A DNA stretch of 64,000 nucleotides from Xestospongia bergquistia (Eukaryota > Porifera > Demospongiae > Haplosclerida > Petrosiidae): NCBI GenBank assembly GCA_963965975.1, contig OZ014421.1, forward strand, positions 1,617,001-1,681,000, read 5' to 3'. The notes beneath the pieces are model-generated. The model saw only the letters and a list, made by a program, of their open reading frames with translations, made no database searches and was not told where the DNA came from. The position numbers and the translations under genes are program-made. Shown here piece by piece: positions 45,617-58,096 of this stretch; position 1 is the first letter of the stretch, and every line of letters begins with the position of its first letter.

Positions 45617-46383
45617 ACCAGTTCATTTCAAACACATCTGTTCTTAAAGAAAATAATGACATGTTAGTTACCATGGCAACAGTGTTTCATGAACTTTAAT
45701 TCTTAGGTCTCATAAACCAGTAACTTTTTCTTTACAAAATAAGTGAGCGTCCTGTCTTATAATTCTAACATAATATGTATGTATGCAATGTAACATGTAT
45801 ATGACCTATTGTTATTGTATTTAATATCTACTGATCACATCAGGTTACTTCTGTATTGTGTAGTTAACCTTTCCCATAACTTCTGATGACACTAATCTCT
45901 ACTACTGGTAGTGCTACTAATGTATCTCTTAAAAATATAATAGTAAATGATTGAGATATAGTGACTGACTAACACCATTTATTGTGGACTTTTGAAGATA
46001 AGCACCTTTCACTATATAGCTAATATAAGTTGTAAAATTACTAGATCACACAAATGATGTCATAGTTGCAGTAGCTTAATTTGTGGTTACTAGAATTCTT
46101 ATAAAATTATCACAACTACTAATAGATAAGCTTTGAAGGTTTTCTTCAAACATAACCAATAACCACAGAGTTATGATTACTAACACCTTGTAAGTTATAT
46201 CCTTCCAGTTTATACCAAAGGATATGAATTACTATGATATTTACAAGTATGGTGATGTGAGCTTACAGTATTTCTATCTTATAAAAGGCCGCATTATACA
46301 AATTATTTATCTTGCTTGTTCATCATTTTGACATTAACTCTCTATTGTTCATCTAATCTTTCACTGTCAAGTCTGCAGTCATC
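45617..46383 (+). promoter_or_regulatory. Promoter flank of the 46384 gene
   Basis: Shared with 51633..52390 and, more distantly, with 6660..7445 and 59400..60073. It includes the CTACTACTGGTAGTGCTACT block, a TGATGTCA CRE-like site near 46057 and the TATA box at 46280. Confidence 0.55.
46280..46286 (+). promoter_or_regulatory. TATA box of the 46384 gene
   Basis: TATAAAA, 104 bases before the ATG, in the conserved CTTATAAAAGGC setting. Confidence 0.65.
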
Positions 46384-49300
46384 ATGAGCTGGTGTCATAT
46401 CTATTATATAACATCAGTTATACTGTATATCTACAGTGGATATGTTACTGCTTCTGAGTATTATGTCTCTGCAGCTCCTAATGGAGAATCTTGTCCTCAT
46501 ACTCACCTACTTTGTCACAACCTCTCCTACTATACTGATAATTATTCATCATACTTCACTGATGATGCAATCTTTTACTTCCTAGAGGGAACTCATATTC
46601 TACAAGATACATTGGAGATCAGTGGTGTAAGTAATATAACTCTACAGGGACTGGGTCATATAGAACAAGGCTTTCATGAGACAGTTATGCAATCTACCTC
46701 AATAATAAGGTTAAATGGTTACAACAGTAGTTATATACAATTTACTTTTAGCACAGATGTTGTATTGAAATCGTTAACAATAGCAAACTATGGATTTAAT
46801 TTAAATTCAAGTGATATTCATAGCTTAGTCTTTGCTGACACCAATAATGTCACATTGGAATGGTTATCAGTCCAGAATGGTTCTGGTAATGGACTTATTC
46901 TTGACAATGCTTTTGATGTGTTAATCACTAATTCCACATTTGCTAATAATAGAAATCCTTACATTTATGTAGCCAATGTGGTAATTTATTATAGTGAGCA
47001 GGCTAAAAGACTCTCCAGAATTAATATTGTGAAATCAAATTTTACATTGGCATTAGGAAGTGGCATGACGTTGGTGTATCATGTTGATAATGAAATTAAT
47101 GTTGAGGTAATTATTGAAAAAAGTTGTTTTTCAAATAATAATGGTCAAACTGTAGGAGGAATCCTCATCATTTTCAATAATGGAAGTGGTAGTATTAAGT
47201 TTACCAATTGCACTATATACAACAATATTGCTGCTAATTGGGGAGGAGGAGTGTCTATTTTTTTAGAAAATGGAAATGGAATTATTGAGTTTAGTAATTG
47301 CATTATATACAACAATACTGCTCCATATGGAGGAGGAGTTTACATTTCTTTCCAAAATGGAAATGGTAGTATTGAGTTTAGCAATACCACAGTATACAAC
47401 AATATTGCTCAGTATGGAGGAGGAGTGTACAGTTATTTATATAATGGAAGTGGTAATATTGAATTTAGTACCTGCAATATTTATAACAATACTGCATACT
47501 ATGGATCAGGACTGTTCATTATTGCCTTGCAATCTACTTCAAAGTTTAGGATTTTTTTTACAAATGCTTCATTTCGTTTCAATAAAGTATCAAAGAAGCT
47601 TAATAAATATCAATCTAGTGTGTCAATTATGAACATTGAAAATGTTATTTTTGATCAAATTGATATTAGTAATCATAACACAACTGGTTTAGTGAGTATC
47701 AATAGTCCAATAATGTTTGATGGACATAGTACATTTGTAAACAATTCTGGCATTTATGGTGGAGGTATTGCTTTATATGGATTCTCCCAATTATTACTAA
47801 AGGAGAACACAAACATATCATTTGTCAATAATCATGCTAGTGAGTCAGGTGGAGGAATCTTTGTGTCACAAGTTGTTTATAGCTTTGACGTAACATTTTG
47901 TACCTTTATTAATCTTTCTTATTATAATAATGGTTCTAAGGCAATGTTATATTTTGTCAATAATACAGCTAATATATCTGGTGATGTATTGTATGGAGGT
48001 GAAATCATTAAATGCATGAACTTTGACTTTGATCACCAATTTCATTACCCTCAACAAACAGGTCTATCAAAAGTGTCATCAAATCCTATCCAAGTGTGTT
48101 TTTGTGAATCAAACATACAAAATTGCTCTATTACAAACTTCAATATAACTGCAATACCTGGAATTAATGTCAATATATCACTAGCTACTGTTGGTAATAA
48201 AGATGGCTTAACAAAAGGTATGATCAAATTGACAACATTTGATAATTCATCATCTACTGTACAAACAGAGAATACTAGACTAAATGCAACTTGTACCAAT
48301 GTAACCTTCAAGATAACAGCAAACCCTTTATTGAACACATCGTATATCATTGTAACACTTGAAGACTTACTCAGTGGACTTTCACCTGATGACTATGCTA
48401 AACTCATTGAAGTTAACATTGAGTCCTGTCCAATTGGGTTTCCATTACTAAATGATGCTTGCAGTTGTAGAGCTGAATTAAATACATCTTCAATAACTTG
48501 TGATATTAACACTCAAATTATAACTAGAGATGGTGATGTGTGGATTGGTTATAAAAATGATTCAGACTGTCTTATTGTTTATCCACACTGCCCCTTTGAT
48601 TACTGCAATGATGGAAATATTTATTTTAAAATGAACTTTCCTGATCCACAATGTCTTAACAATCGATCTGGCATACTCTGTGGACAATGTAGTAATGGCC
48701 TTAGTCTCATGTTAGGTTCCAATCAATGTGGACAATGTACTAATACCTACATAGCTCTTATCATTCCATTTGCTTTTGCTGGTATAGCACTGATAGCTTT
48801 TATCATTACTTTAAACTTAACTGTGTCTGTGGGTACAATCAATGGACTTATATTCTATGCTAATGTTGTCAAAATATATGAACCCATCTTCTTTCCCAAT
48901 GGTTCTGTGAATGTTCTTAGTCAATTTATTTCCTGGATCAATCTTGATCTGGGTATTGAGACTTGTTTCTTTGATGGTATGGATTCTTGCAGTAAGGCAT
49001 GGCTACAGTTTATCTTTCCAGGCTATGTTTGGTTTTTACTAATATTTCTTGTAATATCATCACAATATTCCAGCAAAATTGTTCGACTTGTGGGTTCACA
49101 TGCAGTTCCAGTACTAGCCACTATGATCCTTCTCTCTTATACCAAACTGATACGTACTGTCTTCCAAGCCCTTTATTTCATCAATATTCAGTGTAATGGT
49201 AATAATAATGTCACATTATTGAGGTGGTATATTGATGCTAATGTCCAATATGTAGGAGGTTATTGTCATCTACCATTGTTCCTGTTCTCACTGGCTGTAC

Positions 49301-49971
49301 TCATTTTACTTATTATTCCATACACCTTCTACCTTCTTACTATACCATTATTTGAAGGACCTTTATCAAAATACATGCGTTGCTGCCAAAAGTATATGAA
49401 ACCTTTCTTTGATGCATATGGAGGTCCATATAAGGACAAGTGTCGTTTTTGGACTGGATTTTTACTATTTGTTCGTGTTGTCTTAGCACTAGTTGTGTCT
49501 CTAGATATTGAGACTACTATACGTTTGGATGTCTTAACATCTCTGTTATTTGTTATTATATCAATGTACTTCCTTTTGACAGGAATATATCGACATTTAC
49601 TATTGGCTTGTCTAGAGATGTCTTTTTTTCTTAATCTCATGATTATAGCTTATGTGAATGCACAAACCTACAAAACATCAAATTCAAGGCAACTGTTAAG
49701 TGTTGTTTTAGTATCAGTATCATTTATAGTATTCTGTGGTATTATCTTCTATCATGTTTGGGATTATCTGTCTAAATCTTGTTTGAAACGACCGTTTGCA
49801 AAAATTAGGAGTGTATTTACGAAGCCTCCACCAGATCCTATAATAACTGAAGATGCAGAAGTTCCTTTAATGTGTCCTGGATCCCCTGCTTTAATATGTG
49901 AAACTAGTTCAGTGACTGTGGTATCAGTAGTAATGAGACGAGAATCACTACTGGATGATGAAGATGACTAA
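46384..49971 (+). CDS. Intact beta-helix/multi-TM receptor-like protein, subfamily II (1195 aa)
   Basis: Single exon from the conserved MSWCHIYYITSV start. The architecture is as in the 7446 gene, but with about five 29-residue GGGVYI/GSIEFSN-type units (residues about 256-376), two more than the 7446 gene. That accounts for most of the extra length. The stalk Cys pattern, NRSGILCGQC, the multi-TM domain with GPYKDKCRFWTGFLL and the tail RRESLLDDEDD are all kept. The T-run in the ectodomain near 47551 has the full eight T. It is probably functional; its twin at 52391 is frameshifted. Ligand unknown. Confidence 0.9.
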   Translation: MSWCHIYYITSVILYIYSGYVTASEYYVSAAPNGESCPHTHLLCHNLSYYTDNYSSYFTDDAIFYFLEGTHILQDTLEISGVSNITLQGLGHIEQGFHETVMQSTSIIRLNGYNSSYIQFTFSTDVVLKSLTIANYGFNLNSSDIHSLVFADTNNVTLEWLSVQNGSGNGLILDNAFDVLITNSTFANNRNPYIYVANVVIYYSEQAKRLSRINIVKSNFTLALGSGMTLVYHVDNEINVEVIIEKSCFSNNNGQTVGGILIIFNNGSGSIKFTNCTIYNNIAANWGGGVSIFLENGNGIIEFSNCIIYNNTAPYGGGVYISFQNGNGSIEFSNTTVYNNIAQYGGGVYSYLYNGSGNIEFSTCNIYNNTAYYGSGLFIIALQSTSKFRIFFTNASFRFNKVSKKLNKYQSSVSIMNIENVIFDQIDISNHNTTGLVSINSPIMFDGHSTFVNNSGIYGGGIALYGFSQLLLKENTNISFVNNHASESGGGIFVSQVVYSFDVTFCTFINLSYYNNGSKAMLYFVNNTANISGDVLYGGEIIKCMNFDFDHQFHYPQQTGLSKVSSNPIQVCFCESNIQNCSITNFNITAIPGINVNISLATVGNKDGLTKGMIKLTTFDNSSSTVQTENTRLNATCTNVTFKITANPLLNTSYIIVTLEDLLSGLSPDDYAKLIEVNIESCPIGFPLLNDACSCRAELNTSSITCDINTQIITRDGDVWIGYKNDSDCLIVYPHCPFDYCNDGNIYFKMNFPDPQCLNNRSGILCGQCSNGLSLMLGSNQCGQCTNTYIALIIPFAFAGIALIAFIITLNLTVSVGTINGLIFYANVVKIYEPIFFPNGSVNVLSQFISWINLDLGIETCFFDGMDSCSKAWLQFIFPGYVWFLLIFLVISSQYSSKIVRLVGSHAVPVLATMILLSYTKLIRTVFQALYFINIQCNGNNNVTLLRWYIDANVQYVGGYCHLPLFLFSLAVLILLIIPYTFYLLTIPLFEGPLSKYMRCCQKYMKPFFDAYGGPYKDKCRFWTGFLLFVRVVLALVVSLDIETTIRLDVLTSLLFVIISMYFLLTGIYRHLLLACLEMSFFLNLMIIAYVNAQTYKTSNSRQLLSVVLVSVSFIVFCGIIFYHVWDYLSKSCLKRPFAKIRSVFTKPPPDPIITEDAEVPLMCPGSPALICETSSVTVVSVVMRRESLLDDEDD

Positions 49972-50596
49972 TGCTAACATATAATACAATTGTTTGAATT
50001 CTACTCATAAAACTGATTTTGTTTGATTTATGCAACCTTATTTTTGGTATGTAGCTAACAGTATTAGCAGTTTGTAATGTAAATTATAACATCATGGAAG
50101 TGTGTTATTACATACTACTAAACATAATATTGCTATTGTTATTTTTGTTATTTAGTATTAATTATAAAGGTACATTTTACATTATAACTAACTCTTATAC
50201 TGTTATAAGTACAAATACTATCTAGTGACATATCAGTTGACAGTACAGTTACAACTAGTGTACTGGTCATCTTATACTCTACTCTAAATAATATATATGT
50301 TATCATAAAAAAGTGTGGCTATGTATTAATTAGCATTGCAGTATTACTTTCATTAATGAATATTAACAGGAGCCTACAGACTCAAAAGGAGGAATGAGTG
50401 TACAACTTTTTATTGCAGATATCATCTTTTGTAAATTGCCACAAACGTTTGCTTTTCCGAAAGTATACGGAAACATTATGAAATTAGTATGAAAAAAATA
50501 ATGAAGAAAAAATGTGTTCCGTATACATGCTAAGGAACGTGAAAGCTATAAACAGTTTGGGATGATTGAAGAACCAGATGCTAAGAAACTTAAACT

Positions 50597-51385
50597 AACT
50601 CTACATCAGCTGCATCGACTATTGCCAAATTACGAGACATCTTTGCTACATTTGGTCTCCCAGAGCAAATTGTGTCAGATAATGGTTCCGGCTTTACTAG
50701 TGTAGAGTTCCAGCAATTTTTAGCGGCCAATGGAATAAAACAAGTCCTCACATCGCCATACCACCCATCGTCCAATGGACTAGCTGAGAGAGCAGTACAG
50801 ACATTCAAGAATGCAGTAACAAAGTTAGATGGCCCAATGGAAGTGAGACTCAGTAAGTTCTTATTTAAATATTGTATTACCCCTCAGACAACAACAGGAC
50901 TCTCTCCAGCTCAACTTTTGATAGGGAGGAGGTTGAGGACTCATTTGGATCTACTTCACCCGGATACAGCTGTGCGAATGAATGACAAGCAGGAGAAAAG
51001 TATTCCAGGAAGAGCACCGAGACAATTTGAAGTTGGAGAAAAGGTATATGCCAAGAATTTCCATGGACCGAAATGGATTACAGGGAGGATAGTTAAAGTT
51101 ACAGGACCTGTGTCATACCAGATTGAAACAGATGAAGGATTACTCTTACGAAGACATGTAGACCGACTGAGAAGACAATATGCAGATGAAACAAGTGAGT
51201 CAGACACCCAATTACCCTCATGCATGGATGATGAGTGGGTTGGACAAGATGGGTTCTCCGGTAATTTCCCAACGCCTGTAATCCTCGGACGTCCTATCCC
51301 CTCAACTGATGGAACAGCTCCTATCCGACATTCCACCCGGTCTCGTCCACCAGTTGACAGATATTCACCCTCACGTTACACTTAA
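50597..51385 (+). mobile_element. Ty3/gypsy integrase fragment (unit B)
   Basis: As in unit A, but the frame is open to the natural stop at 51383 (ends RSRPPVDRYSPSRYT). It keeps SDNGSGF and LAERAVQ. 5' truncated at the same base within the orphan exon. Confidence 0.9.
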
Positions 51386-51632
51386 AGGGGGAGGAGTGTG
51401 GTATCTCAATAACTCTTGATAATCTTAACTTAATATTCTTTTCATGCTAATATAATTATGCTAATATGTTATGGTTTTGTGGGTGTGAAACCACGTGTAG
51501 AACTTCTAGAATATTCTATGGATTTCCACATATAAACGTGTGTACATGTGTTTTCTGTAACTTATTACTGTTCGTCAGTACTTTCATTTATCAATCAGTT
51601 GTTTATATTTGAAGGTGTACTAGATCACTACA
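51384..51632 (+). mobile_element. Polypurine tract and 3' LTR (unit B)
   Basis: The tract at 51384..51396 is followed by a 236-base LTR (51397..51632), same ends as in unit A. Confidence 0.8.
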
Positions 51633-52390
51633 ACCAGTTCATTTCAAACACATCTGTTCTTAAAGAAAATAATGACATGTTAGTTACCATGGCAACAGTG
51701 TTACATGAACTTTAATTCTTAGGTCTCATAAACCAGTAACTTTTTCTTTACAAAATAAGTGAGCGTCCTGTCTTATAATTCTAACATAATATGTATGTAT
51801 GCAATGTAACATGTATATGACCTATTGTTATTGTATCTAATATCTACTGATCACATCAGGTTACTACGGTATTGTGTAGTTAACCTTTCCCATAACTTCT
51901 GATGACACTAATCTCTACTACTGGTAGTGCTACTAATGTATCTCTTAAAAATATAATAGTAAATGATTGAGATATAGTGACTGACTAACACCATTTATTG
52001 TGGACTTTTGAAGATAAGCACCTTTCACTATATAGCTAATATAAGTTGTAAAATTACTAGATCACACAAATGATGTCATAGTTGCAGTAGCTTAATTAGT
52101 GGTTACTAGAATTCTTATAAAATTATCACAACTACTAATAGATAAGCTTTGAAGGTTTTCTTCAAACATAACCAATAACCACAGAGTTATGATTACTAAC
52201 ACCTTGTCCTTCCAGTTTATACCAAAGGATATGAATTACTATGATATTTACAAGTATGGTGATGTGAGCTTACAGTATTTCTATCTTATAAAAGGCCGCA
52301 GTATACAAATTATTTATCTTGCTTGTTCATCATTTTGACATTAACTCTCTATTGTTCATCTAATCTTTCACTGTCAAGTCTGCAGTCATC
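51633..52390 (+). promoter_or_regulatory. Promoter flank of the 52391 gene, with TATA box at 52287
   Basis: Near-identical to 45617..46383 apart from a nine-base loss near 52208. TATAAAA at 52287..52293 lies 104 bases before the ATG. Confidence 0.6.
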
Positions 52391-55300
52391 ATGAGCTGGT
52401 GTCATATCTATTATATAACATCAGTTATACTGTATATCTACAGTGGATATGTTACTGCTTCTGAGTATTATGTCTCTGCAGCTCCTAATGGAGAATCTTG
52501 TCCTCATACTCACCTACTTTGTCACAACCTCTCCTACTATACTGATAATTATTCATCATACTTCACTGATGATGCAATCTTTTACTTCCTAGAGGGAACT
52601 CATATTCTACAAGATACATTGGAGATCAGTGGTGTAAGTAATATAACTCTACAGGGACTGGGTCATATAGAACAAGGCTTCCATGAGACAGTTATGCAAT
52701 CTACCTCAATAATAAGGTTAAATGGTCACAACAGTAGTAATATACAATTTACTTTTAGCACAGATGTTGTATTGAAATCGTTAACAATAGCAAACTATGG
52801 ATTTAATTTAAATTCAAGTGATATTGATAGCTTAGTCTTTGGTGACACCAATAATGTCACATTGGAATGGTTATCAGTCCAGAATGGTTCTGGTAATGGA
52901 CTTATTCTTGACAATGCTTTTGATGTGTTAATCACTAATTCCACATTTGCTAATAATAGAAATCCTTACATTTATGTAGCCAATGTGGTAATTTATTATA
53001 GTGAGCAGGCTAAAAGACTCTCCAGAATTAATATTGTGAAATCAAATTTTACATTGGCATTAGGAAGTGGCATGACGTTGGTGTATCATGTTGATAATGA
53101 AATTAATGTTGAGGTAATTATTGAAAAAAGTTGTTTTTCAAATAATAATGGTCAAACTGTAGGAGGAATCCTCATCAATTTCAATAATGGAAGTGGTAGT
53201 ATTAAGTTTACCAATTGCACTATATACAACAATATTGCTACTAATTGGGGAGGAGGAGTGTCTATTTTTTTAGAAAATGGAAATGGAATTATTGAGTTTA
53301 GTAATTGCATTATATACAACAATACTGCTCCATATGGAGGAGGAGTTTACATTTCTTTCCAAAATGGAAATGGTAGTATTGAGTTTAGCAATACCACAGT
53401 ATACAACAATATTGCTCAGTACGGAGGAGGAGTGTACAGTTATTTATATAATGGAAGTGGTAATATTGAATTTAGTACCTGCAATATTTATAACAATACT
53501 GCATACTATGGATCAGGACTGTTCATTATTGCCTTGCAATCTACTTCAAAGTTTAGGATTTTTTTACAAATGCTTCATTTCGTTTCAATAAAGTATCAAA
53601 GAAGCTTAATAAATATCAATCTAGTGTGTCAATTATGAACATTGAAAATGTTATTTTTGATCAAATTGATATTAGTAATCATAACACAACTGGTTTAGTG
53701 AGTATCAATAGTCCAATAATGTTTGATGGACATAGTACATTTGTAAACAATTCTGGCATTTATGGTGGAGGTATTGCTTTATATGGATTCTCCCAATTAT
53801 TACTAAAGGAGAACACAAACATATCATTTGTCAATAATCATGCTAGTGAGTCAGGTGGAGGAATCTTTGTGTCACAAGTTGTTAATAGCTTTGACGTAAA
53901 ATTTTGTACCTTTATTAATCTTTCTTATTATAATAATGGTTCTAAGGCAATGTTATATTTTGTCAATAATACAGCTAATATATCTGGTGATGTATTGTAC
54001 GGAGGTGAAATCATTAAATGCATGAACTTCGACTTTGATCACCAATTTCATTACCCTCAACAAACAGGTCTATCAAAAGTGTCATCAAATCCTATCCAAG
54101 TGTGTTTTTGTGAATCAAACATACAAAATTGCTCTATTGCAAACTTCAATATAACTGCAATACCTGGAATTAATGTCAATATATCACTAGCTACTGTTGG
54201 TAATAAAGATGGCTTAACAAAAGGTATGATCAAATTGACAACATTTGATAATTCATCATCTACTGTACAAACAGAGAATACTAGACTAAATGCATCTTGT
54301 ACAAATCTAACCTTCAAGATAACAGCAAACCCTTCATTGAACACATCGTATATCATTGTAACACTTGAAGACTTACTCAGTGGACTTTCACCTGATGACT
54401 ATGCTAAAGTTATTGAAGTTAGCATTGAGTCCTGTCCAATTGGGTTTCCATTACTAAATGATGCTTGCAGTTGTAGAGCTGAATTAAATACATCTTCAAT
54501 AACTTGTGATATTAACACTCAAATTATAACTAGAGATGGTGATGTGTGGATTGGTTATAAAAATGATTCAGACTGTCTTATTGTTTATCCACACTGCCCC
54601 TTTGATTACTGCAATGATGGAAATATTTATTTTAAAATGAACTTTCCTGATCCACAGTGTCTTTACAATCGATCTGGCATACTCTGTGGACAATGTAGTG
54701 ATGGCCTTAGTCTCATGTTAGGTTCCAATCAATGTGGACAATGTACTAATAACTACATAGCTCTTATCATTCCATTTGCTTTTGCTGGTATAGCACTGGT
54801 AGCATTTATCATTACTTTGAACTTAACTGTGTCTGTGGGTACAATCAATGGACTTATATTCTATGCTAATGTTGTCAAAATATATGAACCCATCTTCTTT
54901 CCCAATGGTTCTGTGAATGTTCTTAGTCAATTTATTTCCTGGATCAATCTTGATCTGGGTATTGAGACTTGTTTCTTTGATGGTATGGATTCTTGCAGTA
55001 AGGCATGGCTACAGTTTATCTTTCCAGGCTATGTTTGGTTTTTACTAATATTTCTTGTAATATCATCACAATATTCCAGCAAAATTGTTCGACTTGTGGG
55101 TTCACATGCAGTTCCAGTACTAGCCACTATGATCCTTCTCTCTTATACCAAACTGATACGTACTGTCTTCCAAGCCCTTTATTTTGTCAATATTCAGTGT
55201 AATGGTAATAATAATGTGACATTATTGAGGTGGTATATTGATGCTAATATCCAATATGTAGGAGGTTATTGTCATCTACCATTGTTCCTGTTCTCACTGG

Positions 55301-55977
55301 CTGTACTCATTTTACTTATTATTCCATACACCTTCTACCTTCTTACTATACCATTATTTGAAGGACCCTTATCAAAATACATGTGTTACTGCCAAAAGTA
55401 TATGAAACCTTTCTTTGATGCATATGGAGGTCCATATAAGGACAAGTGTCGTTTTTGGACTGGATTTTTACTACTTGTTCGTGTTGTCTTAGCACTGGTT
55501 GTGTCTCTAGATATTGAGACTACTATAAGTTTGGATGTCTTAACATCTCTCTTATTTGTTATTATATCAATGTACTTCCTTTTGACAGGAATATATCGAC
55601 ATTTACTATTGGCTTGTCTAGAGATGTCTTTTTTTCTTAATCTCATGATTATAGCTTATGTGAATGCACAAACCTACAAAACATCAAATTCAAGGCAACT
55701 GTTAAGTGTTGTTTTAGTATCAGTATCATTTATAGTATTCTGTGGTATTATCTTCTATCATGTTTGGGATCATCTGTCTAAATCTTGTTTGAAACGACCG
55801 TTTGCAAAAATTAGGAGTGTATTTACGAAGCCTCCTCCAGATCCTATAATAACTGAAGATGCAGAAGTTCCTTTAATGTGTCCTGGATCCCCTGCTTTAA
55901 TATGTGAAACTAGTTCAGTGACTGTGGTATCAGTAGTAATGAGACAAGAATCACTACTGGATGATGATGATGACTAA
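52391..55977 (+). pseudogene. Beta-helix/multi-TM receptor-like gene, subfamily II, one-base frameshift
   Basis: Almost identical to the 46384 gene. The T-run at 53559..53565 has seven T where the 7446, 46384 and 60074 copies have eight, so the frame shifts about residue 390. The N-terminal frame ends at 53638 and the C-terminal frame is open to 55977. All other features (signal peptide, five beta-helix units, stalk, membrane domain, acidic tail RQESLLDDDDD) are intact. It could be a genuine young pseudogene, a programmed or slippery site, or an assembly error in a homopolymer. Confidence 0.85.
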
Positions 55978-56565
55978 TGCTAACATATAATACAATTGTT
56001 TGAATTCTACTCATAAAACTGATTTTGTTTGATTTATGCAACCTTATTTTTGGTATGTAGTTAACAGTACTAGCAGTTTGTAATGTAAATTATAACATCA
56101 TGGAAGTGTGTTATTACATACTACTAAACATAATATTGCTATTGTTATTTTTGTTATTTAGTATTAATTATAAAGGTACATTTTACATTATAACTAACTC
56201 TTATACTGTTATAAGTACAAATACTATCTAGTGACATATCAGTTGACAGTACAGTTACAACTAGTGTACTGGTCACCTTATACTCTACTCTACATAATAT
56301 ATATGTTATCATAAAAAAGTGTGGCTATGTATTAATTAGCATTGCAGTATTACTTTCATTAATGAATATTAACAGGAGCCTACAGACTCAAAAGGAGGAA
56401 TGAGTGTACAACTTTTTATTGCAGATATCATCTTTTGTAAATTGCCACAACCGTTTGCTTTTCCGGAAGTATACGGAAACATTATGAAATTATGAAAATA
56501 ATAATGAAGGAAAAAATGTGTTCCGTATACATGCTAAGGAACGTGAAAGTTATAAACAGTTTGGG
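55978..56565 (+). other. Post-gene block after the 52391 gene
   Basis: Same block as at 43958 and 49972, including the GTATACGGAA inverted repeat (about 56469..56530), but with no retroelement after it. Confidence 0.6.
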
Positions 56566-56659
56566 ATGATTGAAGAACCAGATGCTAAGAAACTTAAACT
56601 TGATGAAGCAAATTCTGAGCTAGAAGAAGACAGTAATATAATTCATGTCACGACACAAA
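56566..56659 (+). CDS. Candidate orphan first exon, uninterrupted copy
   Basis: ATG to a GTATGT donor, 94 bases, encoding MIEEPDAKKLKLDEANSELE and then EDSNIIHVTTQ. Same length as 4503..4596. It shows what the retroelement split at 44580 and 50596. Product not recognised. Confidence 0.35.
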
Positions 56660-57356
56660 GTATGTAAAAATAATTTATTTTTATTTTATTTTTATTCTGT
56701 GACTAAATCTTTAAAAGACTGTCTTGACAGAAGTTGTTTGAAAGAAGCCGTTGTTTTCAAAGTCTAAAGTGTAAGTTAACAGCAAACATTACTAGTTTAC
56801 ATTAATTTACATCATTACTCTTAATTTCCTTTTTATTTCTATAACATCATTGGATGTCAGGAATGTTCTTCCTTAAAAAAACCAAATTTCACTACTGGAA
56901 GGTTGGAAAAAAACACACATGTGACAGTTGTAGGTGTTGCATGCTATGACCACACCCTGTAAGGATTAAAGCCACACCCACATATGCAGGCTTTGAAGTC
57001 AAAACTTAAGAATTGGTTTACATTACAAAATCACTTGAATTTTTTTAAGGAGTTAGCTATATAGGTCATTGTTAAGTGACAGTAGTACTACTGCTCTCAA
57101 ATGTTGCATTACATTTTAGAAAATGCTCTAATAATTCCCTTTCTTTTACTGGTACATGTACATATAAATTAATGAGCCTTTTTAATTTTTGTCACACTTT
57201 CAAAACCTTTCAAAGCACAATAAATTGCTCTAATTAACAGGGAGCTATATAGCTGACTTCCAAAAATTCAAGTAATTTCGTTATTAATGATTTTTGGCCA
57301 TTTCTTTAATTCAGACCATGGAGTATATCGTTCATGGTCTTGGGTCACTGAATTAG
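56660..57356 (+). other. Noncoding
   Basis: 56861..57000 matches 4982..5145. The rest is AT-rich with no ORF. Confidence 0.5.
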
Positions 57357-58096
57357 TTTCACATGCAGTTCCAGTACTAGCCACTATGATCCTTCTCTCT
57401 TATACCAAACTGATACGTACTGTCTTCCAAGCCCTTTATTTTGTCAATATTCAGTGTAATGGTAATAATAATGTCACATTTTTGAGGTGGTACATTGATG
57501 CTAATGTCCAATATGTAGGAGGTTATTGTTATTTACAATTGTTCCTGTTCTCACTGGTTGTACTCATTTTACTGATTGTTCCATACACCTTCTACCTCCT
57601 TACTATATCAATATTTGAAGGACATGTGTTGCTGCCAAAAGTATATGAGACCCTTCATTGGTACATATGAAGGTTTATATAAGTCACAGTCAATTTTTGG
57701 CTGTTTTTTTACTACTTGTTCATGTTGTGTTAGCACTGATTATGTCTCTAGATACCGAGGTTACTATAAGTTTGGATGTGTTAACATCTCCTTTATTTCT
57801 TATTTTATCAATGTACTTCCTTTTGAGAGGACTATATCGACATTAACCTTTGGCTTGTGTAGAGATGTCCTTTTTTCTGAATCTCAAGTTCATGGCTTAT
57901 TTGAATGCACAAATCTACAAAACATCAAAGTAAAGGCAAGTGTTAAGTGTTTCTTTATATTAGTAATGATAGTATTTGTAGTATTCTGTTGTATTGTTCT
58001 CTATCATGTCTGGGATACCTTGTCTAAATCTTTTTTAAAGCAACCATTTGCAAAAATTATGAGAATATTCAATAAAATATCCACCAATTATATTTA
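57357..58096 (+). pseudogene. Isolated C-terminal membrane-domain fragment, subfamily II
   Basis: Homology to subfamily II begins abruptly at TTCACATGCAGTTCC, the codons for SHAVPVL, and runs through LLSYTKLIRTVFQALYFVN and FLFSLVVLILLIVPYTFYLL to the last membrane segment. There are at least three frameshifts, a stop at 57844 and many substitutions, so it is older than the other damaged copies. No start codon, ectodomain or stalk. Confidence 0.85.

Larger units (their letters stand above)
43958..49971 (+). repeat. Six-kb tandem unit A (post-gene block, Ty3 fragment, promoter, gene)
   Basis: Nearly identical to 49972..55977 over its whole length. Each unit contains the post-gene block, a truncated Ty3/gypsy element, about 760 bases of promoter flank and one subfamily II gene. 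Confidence 0.9.
49972..55977 (+). repeat. Six-kb tandem unit B
   Basis: Head-to-tail copy of unit A, including the retroelement fragment at the same internal position, so the insertion came before the duplication. Differences are scattered substitutions, one integrase stop and one T-run change. Confidence 0.9.
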
